Assembly (NCBI GenBank): GCA_049653005.1
Contig: JBASFL010000066.1
Location: forward strand, 42,640-106,639
Length of the DNA stretch: 64,000 nucleotides
Reading direction: 5' to 3'
Source of the DNA: UBA2334 sp049653005
GTDB taxonomy: Bacteria; Pseudomonadota; Gammaproteobacteria; Burkholderiales; Burkholderiaceae_C
The notes below the pieces were generated by a model. The model was not told the DNA's origin. It did no database searches and was given only the letters and a program-made list of their open reading frames with translations. Below, in pieces: positions 21,936 through 30,971 of this stretch (position 1 is the stretch's first letter; the number at the start of each line of letters is the position of its first letter). A program made the translations under genes and the position numbers.

Positions 21936-23216
21936 TCAGCGCGGTGGGGCGGGGGGCAGCACGTTGGCCATGGACAGCAGGGCCTCGGCCACGTCCACCA
22001 GGCGGCGGTTTTGCGCCATGGCGGTTTGGCGCAGCAGTTTGTGCGCCTCGTCTTCGCCCAGCTGGCGGTGGGCCATCAACAGGCCTTTGGCCCGCTCGAT
22101 GACTTTGCGCTCGTTCAGGCTGGCACGCACGGTGTCCAGCTCGGCGGCCATGGCGTGCAGGCGCTGGGACTGTTCGTGCACCAGGTCGAGTACCGAGTGC
22201 CCCGCCTGCGTGGGGAAGTGGGGGCTGTGGGGGGACTCAAAAAAATCCCCCTGGGGGTGTGCCGCCGGGTTGGGGGCCGCGTGGGGGTCGGCTTGCAGGG
22301 CCTCCCAGGTGTGGAGCTCGCGTTGGGCGGCGGCCATTTGGGCTTCGCACAGGGCCACCAGGTCGTGGGCCAGGTGTTCTTCCACGGCGCGCATGCCGTC
22401 CATGCGGCGGGTGCAGCAATCGAACCAGGTGGGGCTCAGGCTGCTGTCCAGTGGGGCGCCGTCGCTGGCGGTGCAAACGATGCGGCGCAGGCGTTCCAGC
22501 TCGGCCAGGTTGTGGGCATGGGCGGGTTGGCCGGCCTGGGTGCGGGCCCGGTCGCGCACGGCGGGGGGGGCAAAGTCGTTGAACACTTGCAGGCAGCGTT
22601 CCTGCGAGTCGATCAGGTGCAGCAGGTGCTGCTGGCCTGCGGTGTTGGCCGCGCCCGCCGCCAGCAGGGCCGAGCCGGTGGCCCGTTCCTGGCCCGCCAG
22701 TTCTTTGCCTTGCATCAGGTTGAACAGCGCCACCAGGGTGCGCGACACCTCGGGGTCGGAGGCGCTGTCGGCCGCTTCAAACACCACGGCCAGCAGCCCG
22801 GCCACCAGCTTCACGTAGGCGGCGGTGGCCTGTTGTGCCGACCAGCTGCGCGTGGCCACGTGTTGGCGCAGGCGGGGCAGGGCATCCAGCCCGTGCAGCA
22901 CGTAGGCGATGCGGCTGTACAGGCGTGCGCCGTGCCCGCTTTGCAGGTGCCCGGTGTCCAGCTGGTTGAAGCAGGCGCGCAGGTCTTGTTCCAGGGCCAG
23001 GCTTTCGGTCACCTGGGTTTGCAAGGCGGTGTGCAGCGCGGGGGCTTTGGGCTGGCTGGCGCTGGCCAGGCTCAGGTTGGACAAACCCCGCTCGCGTTGC
23101 AGGGCGTGCACCAGCCGCCCGGTGGTGTTGACCAGTTCGCTGGTGCGCGCCAGTTGGGCCAGTTCGGCCATTTCGCAGCGCTTGGCTGCCATCAGAAAAC
23201 AAAGGCCGGTGTTCAT
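21936..23216 (-). CDS. nasR: Nitrate-responsive antiterminator NasR (NIT-ANTAR)
   Basis: 426 residues. The N-terminal ~300 residues match the NIT (nitrate- and nitrite-sensing) domain, with the signature LVHALQRERGLSN near residue 36. The C-terminus, about 365-415, is an ANTAR domain (ERKVIERAKGLLMAHR ... AHKLLRQTAMAQNRRL). A Pro/His-rich linker (NPAAHPQGDFFESPHSPHF) joins them. There is no membrane segment, so the sensor is cytoplasmic, as in Klebsiella NasR. Known role of the family: nitrate-bound protein binds paired leader hairpins and prevents termination. Such hairpins with an overlapping terminator follow this gene before nrtA. The start at 23216 is the ATG closest to the family start; it is divergent from tsaD across 90 bp. 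Confidence 0.93.
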   Translation of the reverse strand: MNTGLCFLMAAKRCEMAELAQLARTSELVNTTGRLVHALQRERGLSNLSLASASQPKAPALHTALQTQVTESLALEQDLRACFNQLDTGHLQSGHGARLYSRIAYVLHGLDALPRLRQHVATRSWSAQQATAAYVKLVAGLLAVVFEAADSASDPEVSRTLVALFNLMQGKELAGQERATGSALLAAGAANTAGQQHLLHLIDSQERCLQVFNDFAPPAVRDRARTQAGQPAHAHNLAELERLRRIVCTASDGAPLDSSLSPTWFDCCTRRMDGMRAVEEHLAHDLVALCEAQMAAAQRELHTWEALQADPHAAPNPAAHPQGDFFESPHSPHFPTQAGHSVLDLVHEQSQRLHAMAAELDTVRASLNERKVIERAKGLLMAHRQLGEDEAHKLLRQTAMAQNRRLVDVAEALLSMANVLPPAPPR

Positions 23217-23306
23217 GGGCTGGGCAGTGGCATGGGGTGGTGGAGAGCAGAGCAACAAGTGTTCCACACCCTGTGCCCGGCAAGGGGCCCCTTTAAACTC
23301 GCGGCC

Positions 23307-24419
23307 ATGTTGATTCTTGGCATTGAGTCGTCTTGCGACGAAACCGGCGTGGCGCTGGTGCAAACCCAGCCCACCGCCCCCGGCACCCCGTTGGCCACCC
23401 CGCGTTTGCGTGCCCACGCGCTGCACAGCCAGATCAGCATGCACCAGGCCTATGGCGGTGTGGTGCCCGAGCTGGCCAGCCGTGACCACATCCGCCGCGT
23501 GTTGCCGCTGACCGACGAAACCCTGGCCAGCGCCGGTTGCACGCTGACCGATGTGGACTTGGTGGCCTACACCCGTGGCCCTGGCTTGGCCGGTGCCCTG
23601 CTGGTGGGTGCGGGTGTGGCGGTGGCGCTGGGCGCGGCGCTGCAAAAGCCGGTGCTGGGCATTCACCACCTGGAAGGGCATTTGTTGTCCCCTTTCCTGA
23701 GCGAAGACCCCCCCGAATTCCCGTTTGTGGCGCTGCTGGTGTCGGGCGGCCACACGCAATTGATGCGTGTGGACGCGGTGGGCCGCTACGCCTTGTTGGG
23801 CGAAACCATCGACGATGCGGCCGGCGAAGCCTTTGACAAATCGGCCAAGCTGCTGGGTTTGCCTTACCCCGGCGGGCCGGGTTTGTCGCGCCTGGCCGAG
23901 CAGGGCAACCCGCAGGCCTACCGGCTGCCCCGGCCGTTGCTGCACAGCGGGGACTTGGATTTTTCGTTCGCTGGGCTCAAAACGGCGGTGTTGACCCAAG
24001 TGAAGAAGCTGGTGGGTGCCAACCTGTCAGGCCCGTTGGCCGCGCACGCCGCGGACGCATTGCAGCCCCAAGACCGCGCCGATGTGGCCGCCTCCACCCA
24101 AGCGGCCATTGTCGAAGTGCTGGTGAAAAAGGCCCTGGCGGCCTTGCGCCAGACCGGGCTCAACCGCCTGGTGGTGGCCGGTGGGGTGGGGGCCAACAAG
24201 GCCTTGCGTGCCGAGCTGAACGCCGCGTGTGCCCGCCAGCGGGTGCGCGTGCACTACCCCGAGTTGCATCTGTGCACTGACAACGGGGCCATGATCGCCA
24301 TGGCCGCTGCCATGCGGGTGCAAGCCGGGTTGTGGCAGCCCGGTGCCCCTGTGCACAGCTTTGACGTGAAGCCGCGCTGGCCCTTGGCCGAATTGGCGGC
24401 AGTCGCGCAGGCGACATAA
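23307..24419 (+). CDS. tsaD: tRNA N6-threonylcarbamoyladenosine transferase TsaD
   Basis: 370 residues. Transfers the threonylcarbamoyl group to A37 of tRNAs decoding ANN codons, together with TsaB and TsaE. Motifs: GIESSCDETGVAL at the start, metal-binding histidines in HHLEGHLLSPF, SGGHTQLM and VVAGGVGANKALR. The ATG at 23307 is fixed by the conserved MLILGIESSCDET start; no Shine-Dalgarno sequence precedes it (ACTCGCGGCC). The gene is divergent from nasR, and no functional link with nitrate is expected. Confidence 0.97.
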   Translation: MLILGIESSCDETGVALVQTQPTAPGTPLATPRLRAHALHSQISMHQAYGGVVPELASRDHIRRVLPLTDETLASAGCTLTDVDLVAYTRGPGLAGALLVGAGVAVALGAALQKPVLGIHHLEGHLLSPFLSEDPPEFPFVALLVSGGHTQLMRVDAVGRYALLGETIDDAAGEAFDKSAKLLGLPYPGGPGLSRLAEQGNPQAYRLPRPLLHSGDLDFSFAGLKTAVLTQVKKLVGANLSGPLAAHAADALQPQDRADVAASTQAAIVEVLVKKALAALRQTGLNRLVVAGGVGANKALRAELNAACARQRVRVHYPELHLCTDNGAMIAMAAAMRVQAGLWQPGAPVHSFDVKPRWPLAELAAVAQAT

Positions 24420-24505
24420 TCCGCCCCCACCACGGCCCTGCCACCCCGGCTGGCCGTTCCCAGGTGCCCAGGGCACTGCCCCGTGTTTGATTTCAGAGGA
24501 TGTCC

Positions 24506-25849
24506 ATGTCCCCCACTTTGTCTGTTGCCCGTCGTGGCGTGTTGGCCTGCGTGGCCGGTGCCGCTGTGTGGCTGTCTGCCCCCGTGGCCGCGCAAACCGC
24601 AGCCCCCGCGTTGCCCCCTGTCCGGGTGGCCATGATCGAAGGTTTGTCGGGCCCGTTTGCCAACACCGGCGAAGCGGTGTTCCGCAACCTGGTGTGGGCG
24701 GTTGAGCGGGTCAACGCCCGTGGCGGTGTTGCGCTGCCCACGGGCAAGCGCTTGCTGGCGCTGGAGCGGTTTGACAGCAAGGGCCAAACCGAAGAGGCGT
24801 TGTCCGGCTTGCGCGCGGCCATCGACAGCGGCATTCAGGTGGTAGTGCAAGGCAACTCGTCGGCGCCCGCCGCCGCGCTGATTGATGCCATCAACAAACA
24901 CAACGAGCGCGACCCGGCCCGCCAGGTGCTGTTCCTTAATTACTCGGCCGTTTTGCCCGAGCTGACAAACGAAAAATGCAGCTTTTGGCATTTTCGCTTC
25001 GATGCCCACGCCGACATGCGCATGACGGCGCTGATGAGCGTCATCAAAGACGACAAGGCGCTGGGCAGCGTGTATTTGATCGGCCAGGACTACAGCTTTG
25101 GCCAGGCGGTGTTGCGCGAGGCCAAAAGCCAGCTGGCTGCCGCGCGGCCCGACGTGCGCATCGTGGGGGAAGAGCTGCACCCCATGGCGCGCGTGAAAGA
25201 CTTTGTGCCCTACGCGACGAAAATCAAAGCCAGCGGTGCCCAGGCGGTGTTGACCGGCAACTGGGGCAACGACCTCACGCTGTTGGTGAAAGCCGCGCGC
25301 GAAGTGGGTTTTGAAGGCAAGTTCTACACCTTCTATGGCAACGCCTTGGGCGCACCGGCGGCCATCGGTGAGGCCGGTTTGGGCAAGGTGGTGGCGGTTG
25401 CCGAGTGGTTCCCCAACGTGGAAGGCTCAGATTCCACCGCGTTCTACCAAAGCTTCCGCCAGCGCTTCCCCAAGCCCGAAGACGACTATGTGCATGTGCG
25501 CATGCAACTGATGGTCGAGGCCCTGGCCCAGGCGTTGGAGGCCAGCGGTGCCCAGCAGTCCGCCCGCTTGGCTCAGGTGGGCAGCGCCCCCAAGGCCGCC
25601 ACACTGGATGCGGTGGCCTTGGCCCGCGCGCTGGAAAACGCCCAGGTGCGCATCGCCGGGCAGGCCGGCCGCATGCGTGCCGCCGACCACCAGTTCCAGC
25701 AACCCCTGGTGGTCGCCGTCATGGACAAGGCCGGGCAGCCGGGCACGCGTTTTGATGTGGAGGGGTCGGGGTATGGGTTCCGTGTCATTCGCTCCGTGCC
25801 AACAGGTGCGGCCGAGCGTCCGCACAGCTGCCAGATGCAGCGCCCTTGA
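24506..25849 (+). CDS. Branched-chain amino acid-type ABC substrate-binding protein
   Basis: 447 residues with a Sec-type signal peptide (RRGVLACVAGAAVWLSAPVAA, cleavage near AA-QT) and a periplasmic binding fold of the LivJ/Peripla_BP_6 kind: VRVAMIEGLSGPFANTGEAVFRN, VVVQGNSSAPAAALIDAIN, GSVYLIGQDYSFGQAVLREA. The ATG at 24506 lies seven bases after AGAGG; an in-frame ATG at 24500 overlaps that site and is less likely. No permease or ATPase genes are adjacent, so it is an orphan here and its ligand, perhaps an amino acid, amide or related compound, cannot be read from sequence. It ends just before the rpsO promoter. Confidence 0.85.
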   Translation: MSPTLSVARRGVLACVAGAAVWLSAPVAAQTAAPALPPVRVAMIEGLSGPFANTGEAVFRNLVWAVERVNARGGVALPTGKRLLALERFDSKGQTEEALSGLRAAIDSGIQVVVQGNSSAPAAALIDAINKHNERDPARQVLFLNYSAVLPELTNEKCSFWHFRFDAHADMRMTALMSVIKDDKALGSVYLIGQDYSFGQAVLREAKSQLAAARPDVRIVGEELHPMARVKDFVPYATKIKASGAQAVLTGNWGNDLTLLVKAAREVGFEGKFYTFYGNALGAPAAIGEAGLGKVVAVAEWFPNVEGSDSTAFYQSFRQRFPKPEDDYVHVRMQLMVEALAQALEASGAQQSARLAQVGSAPKAATLDAVALARALENAQVRIAGQAGRMRAADHQFQQPLVVAVMDKAGQPGTRFDVEGSGYGFRVIRSVPTGAAERPHSCQMQRP

Positions 25850-25853
25850 CAGC

Positions 25854-25883
25854 TTGGCCCTGTTGGGCTTTGAAAGCTATAAT
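25854..25883 (+). promoter_or_regulatory. Sigma-70 promoter of rpsO-pnp
   Basis: TTGGCC, 18-base spacer, TATAAT (25878-25883). The -10 is perfect. It leaves a ~120-base leader before rpsO in a 164-bp gap. Confidence 0.7.
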
Positions 25884-26013
25884 CGGGGGCTGTTTGCCAT
25901 TTGGGCAAGCAGATTCACGCCCAATGTGGCTCGACCCGAAGCATTGTGTGCCTTGATGGCACGTGTATCTGGGGCGGTCGCTGCGCTGGGACGCATGTTT
26001 TAAAAGGCAAATC

Positions 26014-26280
26014 ATGATCGCAAAATCCATCAAGGCCGACGTTGTCGCCTCCAATGCCCGCGCCGCTGGTGACACTGGCAGCCCTGAAGTTCAAGTGGCG
26101 TTGCTGACCGCACGCATCAACGAACTGACCCCTCACTTCAAGACCCATGCCAAAGACCACCACGGCCGCCGTGGCCTGCTGCGCATGGTGAGCCGTCGCC
26201 GCAAGCTGCTGGACTACCTCAAGTCCAAAGACGCCAGCCGTTATGTGGCGTTGATTGCCAAATTGGGTCTGCGCAAGTAA
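26014..26280 (+). CDS. rpsO: 30S ribosomal protein S15
   Basis: 88 residues, normal length for S15. It binds the 16S rRNA central domain and helps form bridge B4 with the large subunit. The conserved TGSPEVQVALLTARINELTPHFK, HHGRRGLLRMVSRRRKLLDYL and C-terminal GLRK are all present. The ATG at 26014 follows AAAAGG. It precedes pnp, the usual bacterial order, with a terminator-like hairpin between them. Confidence 0.98.
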   Translation: MIAKSIKADVVASNARAAGDTGSPEVQVALLTARINELTPHFKTHAKDHHGRRGLLRMVSRRRKLLDYLKSKDASRYVALIAKLGLRK

Positions 26281-26300
26281 GTGTCAGATTGACCAGTGGA

Positions 26301-26333
26301 ACGCCTGAGTTAGACACCTAGCTCAGGCGTTTT
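26301..26333 (+). terminator. Intrinsic terminator between rpsO and pnp
   Basis: Arms ACGCCTGAG and CTCAGGCGT followed by TTTT (end of the run is short, TTTTGC). Probably partly leaky, since rpsO and pnp are usually cotranscribed in part. Confidence 0.75.
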
Positions 26334-26425
26334 GCGCTTTGAAGGGGCTGAAATTTCGGCCCTAACCCGGTGCCAGGCTTTCTGGCATCTCACATGGAGA
26401 GGCATCTTTCAGAGCGAAGCTGTGT

Positions 26426-26467
26426 CATTCCAAGCGCGTTCAAGTGGGCTTGAGTGCGGTTGGAATG
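26426..26467 (+). promoter_or_regulatory. Long hairpin in the pnp leader (possible RNase III site)
   Basis: Outer arms CATTCCAA and TTGGAATG, one G-G mismatch, inner arms CGCGTTCAAG and CTTGAGTGCG (two G-U), loop TGGG: 18 pairs in 42 bases, 57 bases before the pnp start. In E. coli a comparable leader stem is cut by RNase III and PNPase represses its own mRNA; the same control is inferred here. Confidence 0.6.
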
Positions 26468-26524
26468 GCATCGTGTTCTGAGGTAAGTCTCCAGGTATTT
26501 TCGAAACACCCACAGGAGTTACAC

Positions 26525-28651
26525 ATGAGCATGTTCAACAAAGTCACCAAGTCGTTCCAATGGGGCCAGCACACGGTCCGCATGGAAACCGGCGAAATCG
26601 CCCGCCAGTCTGGCGGTGCTGTGGTCCTTGACATGGACGGCACCGTGGTGCTGGCCACGGTGGTGGCCAAAAACGAAGCCAAAGCCGGTCAAGATTTCTT
26701 CCCCCTGACCGTTGATTACCTTGAAAAGGCCTACGCCGCTGGCAAAATTCCCGGCAGCTTTTTCAAGCGCGAAGGCCGCCCCAGCGAGTTTGAAACGCTG
26801 ACCAGCCGCCTGATCGACCGCCCCATTCGCCCGCTGTTTCCTGAAGGCTTCTTCAACGAAGTGCAGGTTGTGGTGCACACCCTGTCGCTGAACCCCGAAG
26901 TTGACGCCGACATTGCCGCCCTGATTGCCACCAGCGCCGCGTTGTCGGTCAGTGGCATTCCGTTCAATGGCCCCATCGGTGCCGCCCGCGTGGGCTACGT
27001 CAACGGCGAATACGTGTTGAACCCCGGTCAAACCCAGCGCACCACCTCCACCATGGACCTGGTGGTGGCGGGCACCGACGCCGCTGTGCTGATGGTGGAA
27101 TCTGAAGCGCAGCAGCTCAGCGAAGAAATCATGCTGGGCGGTGTGGTGTACGGCCATGAGCAAAGCCGCATTGCCATCAACGCCATCAACGACTTGGTGC
27201 GTGACGCGGGCAAGCCCGAGTGGAACTGGCAAGCCCCTGCACGCGACGAAGCCTTGATCGCCCAAGTGGCCGCGCTGGGTCAGACCAAGTTGGAAGCCGC
27301 TTACCAGATTCGCAGCAAACAAGCCCGCACCCAGGCTTGCCGCGATGCCTACGCTGCCGTGATGTCTGGTTTGAAAGAGCAGGGCGTGGCGTTTGACGGC
27401 GTGAAGGTTGAAGGCATGCTGTTCGACATCGAAGCCAAGATCGTGCGCGGCCAGATTCTGGCGGGCGAGCCCCGCATCGACGGTCGCGACACCCGCACCG
27501 TGCGCGCCATCGAAATCCGCAACAGCGTGTTGCCCCGCACCCACGGTTCCGCCCTGTTCACGCGTGGCGAAACCCAGGCGCTGGTCATTGCCACGCTGGG
27601 CACCGAACGCGACGCGCAGCGCATTGATGCACTCAGCGGCGACTACGAAGACCGCTTCATGCTGCACTACAACATGCCTCCCTTCGCCACCGGCGAAACC
27701 GGCCGTGTCGGCAGCCCCAAGCGCCGCGAAATTGGCCACGGCCGACTGGCCAAGCGTGCCCTGATTGCCGTGTTGCCCACCAAAGAAGAATTCCCTTACA
27801 CCATGCGCGTGGTGAGCGAAATCACCGAGTCCAACGGCTCTTCCTCGATGGCGTCGGTGTGCGGTGGCTGCTTGTCTCTGATGGATGCTGGCGTGCCCTT
27901 GAAGGCACACGTGGCCGGTATTGCCATGGGCCTGATCAAAGAGGGCAACAAGTTTGCCGTGTTGACCGACATCCTGGGTGACGAAGACCACCTGGGTGAC
28001 ATGGACTTCAAGGTGGCCGGTACCACCGACGGCGTGACCGCCCTGCAGATGGACATCAAGATCCAGGGCATCACCAAGGAAATCATGCAAGTGGCGCTGG
28101 CGCAAGCCAAAGAGGCCCGCATGCACATCCTGGGCAAGATGCAAGAAGCCATGGGCGCGGCCAAGACCGAGGTCAGCAATTTCGCGCCCAAGATGTACAC
28201 CATGAAGATCAATCCCGAAAAAATCCGGGACGTGATCGGCAAGGGCGGTGCCACCATCCGTGCGTTGACCGAGGAAACCGGTACACAAATCAACATCGAA
28301 GAAGACGGCACCATCACCATCGCCGCCACCGACGGCGCCAAGGCCGAAGAGGCCAAGCGCCGCATCGAACAAATCACCGCTGAAGTGGAAATTGGCAAGG
28401 TCTATGAAGGCCCTGTGACCAAGATTCTCGATTTTGGTGCATTGATCAACCTGCTGCCCGGCAAGGACGGTTTGCTGCACATCAGCCAGATCGCGCACCA
28501 GCGCGTGGAAAAAGTCACCGACTTTTTGAGCGAAGGCCAGATCGTGCGCGTGAAGGTGCTAGAGACGGACGAAAAAGGCCGTGTCAAACTGTCCATGAAG
28601 GCATTGATCGACCGCAACGCAGACAACGCCGAGCAGGCGCAACAGCAGTAA
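26525..28651 (+). CDS. pnp: Polyribonucleotide nucleotidyltransferase (PNPase)
   Basis: 708 residues, close to the 711 of E. coli. Phosphorolytic 3'-5' exoribonuclease of the RNA degradosome that also adds tails. Two RNase PH domains are joined by a helical domain; the second carries the active-site region (FMLHYNMPPFATGETGR, KRREIGHGRLAKRAL, LTDILGDEDHLGDMDFKVAGT). A KH domain (IRDVIGKGGATIRALTEETG) and a C-terminal S1 domain (GLLHISQIAHQRVEKVTDFL) bind RNA. GGAG lies seven bases before the ATG at 26525. The 190-base leader with a long hairpin suggests autoregulation. Confidence 0.98.
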   Translation: MSMFNKVTKSFQWGQHTVRMETGEIARQSGGAVVLDMDGTVVLATVVAKNEAKAGQDFFPLTVDYLEKAYAAGKIPGSFFKREGRPSEFETLTSRLIDRPIRPLFPEGFFNEVQVVVHTLSLNPEVDADIAALIATSAALSVSGIPFNGPIGAARVGYVNGEYVLNPGQTQRTTSTMDLVVAGTDAAVLMVESEAQQLSEEIMLGGVVYGHEQSRIAINAINDLVRDAGKPEWNWQAPARDEALIAQVAALGQTKLEAAYQIRSKQARTQACRDAYAAVMSGLKEQGVAFDGVKVEGMLFDIEAKIVRGQILAGEPRIDGRDTRTVRAIEIRNSVLPRTHGSALFTRGETQALVIATLGTERDAQRIDALSGDYEDRFMLHYNMPPFATGETGRVGSPKRREIGHGRLAKRALIAVLPTKEEFPYTMRVVSEITESNGSSSMASVCGGCLSLMDAGVPLKAHVAGIAMGLIKEGNKFAVLTDILGDEDHLGDMDFKVAGTTDGVTALQMDIKIQGITKEIMQVALAQAKEARMHILGKMQEAMGAAKTEVSNFAPKMYTMKINPEKIRDVIGKGGATIRALTEETGTQINIEEDGTITIAATDGAKAEEAKRRIEQITAEVEIGKVYEGPVTKILDFGALINLLPGKDGLLHISQIAHQRVEKVTDFLSEGQIVRVKVLETDEKGRVKLSMKALIDRNADNAEQAQQQ

Positions 28652-28660
28652 GGCACCGAC

Positions 28661-29680
28661 GTGTCAGACATGCTGATGAACGCCATTGGCATCCACACCT
28701 TTGGTGGGCCTGAGGTGCTGCAGCCTGTGCAGCGCCCCCGTCCTGTGCCGGGTGTGGGCGAGGTGTTGATTCAGGTCTCAGCCAGCGGCGTGAACCGGCC
28801 AGACGTGCTGCAGCGGAAGGGGCATTACGCCCCCCCGCCGGGTGCATCGGACATCCCCGGTCTGGAAGTGGCCGGGCGCATCGTTGACGGCGATGCGTCT
28901 GCCATGGCTGCTGCGGGTTTTGCCCTGGGTGACCGCGTTTGCGCCTTGGTGGCTGGGGGCGGATATGCGGCGTTTTGTGTGGCTCCCGTGGTTCAGTGCT
29001 TGCCTGTGCCCCAGGGCTGGTCGGATGTCGAGGCGGCTTCGTTGCCCGAGACCGCTTTCACCGTGTGGAGCAATGTGTTTGACCGTGGCCGTTTGGTGTC
29101 TGGTGAGACCTTGCTGGTGCACGGTGGCAGCAGTGGCATCGGCGTCATGGCCATTCAAATGGCCAAGGCCATGGGCGCAACCGTGGTTGTGACGGCCGGC
29201 AGTGACGACAAATGCCAAGCGTGCTTGAAATTGGGGGCGGACCACGCCATCAACCACCGCACCCAGGTCTTTGAAGACGAGGTGCTCAAAATCACCGACG
29301 GGCGCGGCGCAAACGTGATTTTGGACATGGTGGCCGGTGCCTACATCGCACGTGGCTTGGGCTGCTTGGCCGAAGATGGGCGCTTGGTGGTGATTGCTGT
29401 GCAAGGTGGTGTGTCAGCATCGCTCGATGCCGGTGTGTTGATGCGAAAGCGCCTCACCGTCACCGGGTCCACCCTGCGTGCCCGGTCGGTGGCATTCAAA
29501 GCGGCAATCGCCCAGGCCTTGACCCACCAGGTGTGGCCGTTGTTGGCCAGTCGAACCATCAAGCCCGTGATCCACGCAGTGTTTGACGCGTCTGACGCGC
29601 CCCGTGCTCATGCCTTGATGGAGTCGGGCCAGCACGTGGGAAAACTGGTCTTGGAATGGCGGGCAAGCCCTGCAAATTGA
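28661..29680 (+). CDS. NAD(P)H-quinone oxidoreductase, zinc-free MDR family
   Basis: 339 residues from a GTG at 28661 placed six bases after TAAGG; ATGs at 28670 and 28676 are alternatives. A medium-chain dehydrogenase/reductase of the PIG3 (TP53I3)/QorA-like group: N-terminal GroES fold (VSASGVNRPDVLQRKGHYAPPPGASDIPGLEVAG) and Rossmann domain with the nucleotide motif HGGSSGIGVMAIQMAKA. Zinc-ligand cysteines are absent. It is expected to reduce quinones with NADPH; the physiological substrate is not known. It starts 9 bp after pnp and is followed at 11 bp by tpiA, so the three genes may be cotranscribed. Confidence 0.9.
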   Translation: MSDMLMNAIGIHTFGGPEVLQPVQRPRPVPGVGEVLIQVSASGVNRPDVLQRKGHYAPPPGASDIPGLEVAGRIVDGDASAMAAAGFALGDRVCALVAGGGYAAFCVAPVVQCLPVPQGWSDVEAASLPETAFTVWSNVFDRGRLVSGETLLVHGGSSGIGVMAIQMAKAMGATVVVTAGSDDKCQACLKLGADHAINHRTQVFEDEVLKITDGRGANVILDMVAGAYIARGLGCLAEDGRLVVIAVQGGVSASLDAGVLMRKRLTVTGSTLRARSVAFKAAIAQALTHQVWPLLASRTIKPVIHAVFDASDAPRAHALMESGQHVGKLVLEWRASPAN

Positions 29681-29691
29681 CAGGAGACGGT

Positions 29692-30444
29692 ATGAACAAG
29701 TTGATTGTGGGCAACTGGAAAATGAATGGCAGCTTGACTGCCAATCAGGCATTGCTGGATGCGCTGAATGCCGCGCACCCGGTCGCCACTGAAAAGTGTG
29801 GTGTGGCGGTGTGCGTGCCCGCGGTGTATCTGGCGCAGACCCAGGCCCTGTTGTCTGGCGGTGCGGTGGGTTGGGGTGCGCAAGATGTGTCGGCCCATGA
29901 GCAAGGTGCATTCACGGGGGAAAACAGCGGCGCCATGTTGCGAGAGTTTGGGTGCCGCTATGTGTTGGTGGGGCACTCGGAGCGGCGTCAGTACCACGGT
30001 GAATCGGACGGTGTGGTGGCTGCCAAGGCGCAACGCGCCTTGTCTTGTGGCATCACTCCGATTGTCTGCGTCGGTGAATCATTGGCGCAGCGGGAAAGCG
30101 GCGAAACCATGGCAGTGGTGAAAAGCCAGCTGGCTTCGGTCATCCACGCCGTGGGGCATTGCATCACCGAGGTGGTGGTGGCCTATGAACCCGTCTGGGC
30201 TATTGGCACCGGGCGCACGGCATCGCCAGAGCAGGCGCAAGAGGTGCACCACATGCTCCGCAGCCAACTGGTTGCTGCATGTGGCAAAGGTGTGACGCCC
30301 AAAATTCTCTACGGGGGCAGCATGAACGCTGCAAATGCTTCGGCGTTGCTTTCTCAGCCAGACATCGACGGCGGGTTGATCGGGGGGGCGTCACTGAAGG
30401 CGCCAGATTTCATGTCAATTGTGACCTCAGCGCTTTCTGCGTAA
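29692..30444 (+). CDS. tpiA: Triosephosphate isomerase
   Basis: 250 residues, full length. Interconverts dihydroxyacetone phosphate and glyceraldehyde 3-phosphate in glycolysis and gluconeogenesis. Active-site Lys in GNWKMNG, His in VGHSERRQ, Glu in AYEPVWAIGTG, and the phosphate-binding GGSMNAANA and DGGLIGGASL are all present. AGGAGA lies six bases before the ATG. It is followed by secG after 32 bp, as in many proteobacteria. Confidence 0.98.
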   Translation: MNKLIVGNWKMNGSLTANQALLDALNAAHPVATEKCGVAVCVPAVYLAQTQALLSGGAVGWGAQDVSAHEQGAFTGENSGAMLREFGCRYVLVGHSERRQYHGESDGVVAAKAQRALSCGITPIVCVGESLAQRESGETMAVVKSQLASVIHAVGHCITEVVVAYEPVWAIGTGRTASPEQAQEVHHMLRSQLVAACGKGVTPKILYGGSMNAANASALLSQPDIDGGLIGGASLKAPDFMSIVTSALSA

Positions 30445-30476
30445 GGTTTTTTAGCTATCAATAAGCGGAGTTTTTT

Positions 30477-30836
30477 GTGAACATCCTGATGACGGTCGTT
30501 TTGACCCTGCAAATTGTGTCTGCCATCGCAATGATTGGGCTCATTTTGGTGCAGCATGGCAAAGGAGCCGATGCCGGTGCCGCGTTCGGCAGCGGGGGGT
30601 CTGGTTCCGCCAGCTTGTTTGGTGCGAGCGGGAGTGCCAATTTTTTGTCACGCAGCACAGCGGTGCTGGCCACGGTTTTTCTGGCGAGCACGTTGGTGCT
30701 GGCCTCTTTTGGCGGAAACCGCCCCGTGAGTTCGGGCAGCGTCCTTGAGTCTGCTGCGCCTGTGGCACCGGCAAGCGGCGTGGAAGCGCCAACTGCCGTG
30801 CCTGCCACCGGTGCTGCCCAGATTCCGGGCAAGTAA
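30477..30836 (+). CDS. secG: Preprotein translocase subunit SecG
   Basis: 119 residues with two membrane segments (VVLTLQIVSAIAMIGLILVQ and VLATVFLASTLVLASF) separated by the family loop GKGADAGAAFGSGGSGSASLFGAS. Non-essential helper of the SecYEG channel. Begins with GTG at 30477 (VNILMTVV). The C-terminus is an Ala/Pro-rich tail typical of betaproteobacterial SecG. It lies between tpiA and a tRNA-Leu gene. Confidence 0.95.
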   Translation: MNILMTVVLTLQIVSAIAMIGLILVQHGKGADAGAAFGSGGSGSASLFGASGSANFLSRSTAVLATVFLASTLVLASFGGNRPVSSGSVLESAAPVAPASGVEAPTAVPATGAAQIPGK

Positions 30837-30971
30837 CCTTGTTACCCCTCAGAGTATGGGATTTGCTGGTGTTCGTGTGCGCCGCAGTCTGTAACTTGGG
30901 GGCTTTTCAAGTTACAATCAAAAGCTGTTGAACGCCGGGGAATCCTCCTGCCCGGCTTGCAGTCTGACATT

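Noticed and set aside
23292..23307. TTTAAACT ten bases before the tsaD ATG, suggesting a leaderless mRNA
   Set aside because: No acceptable -35 element at the right distance; the lack of a Shine-Dalgarno sequence alone is not enough.
25846..25883. Perfect TTGACA at 25846-25851 as -35 for the TATAAT at 25878
   Set aside because: The 26-base spacer is too long; TTGGCC with an 18-base spacer fits better.
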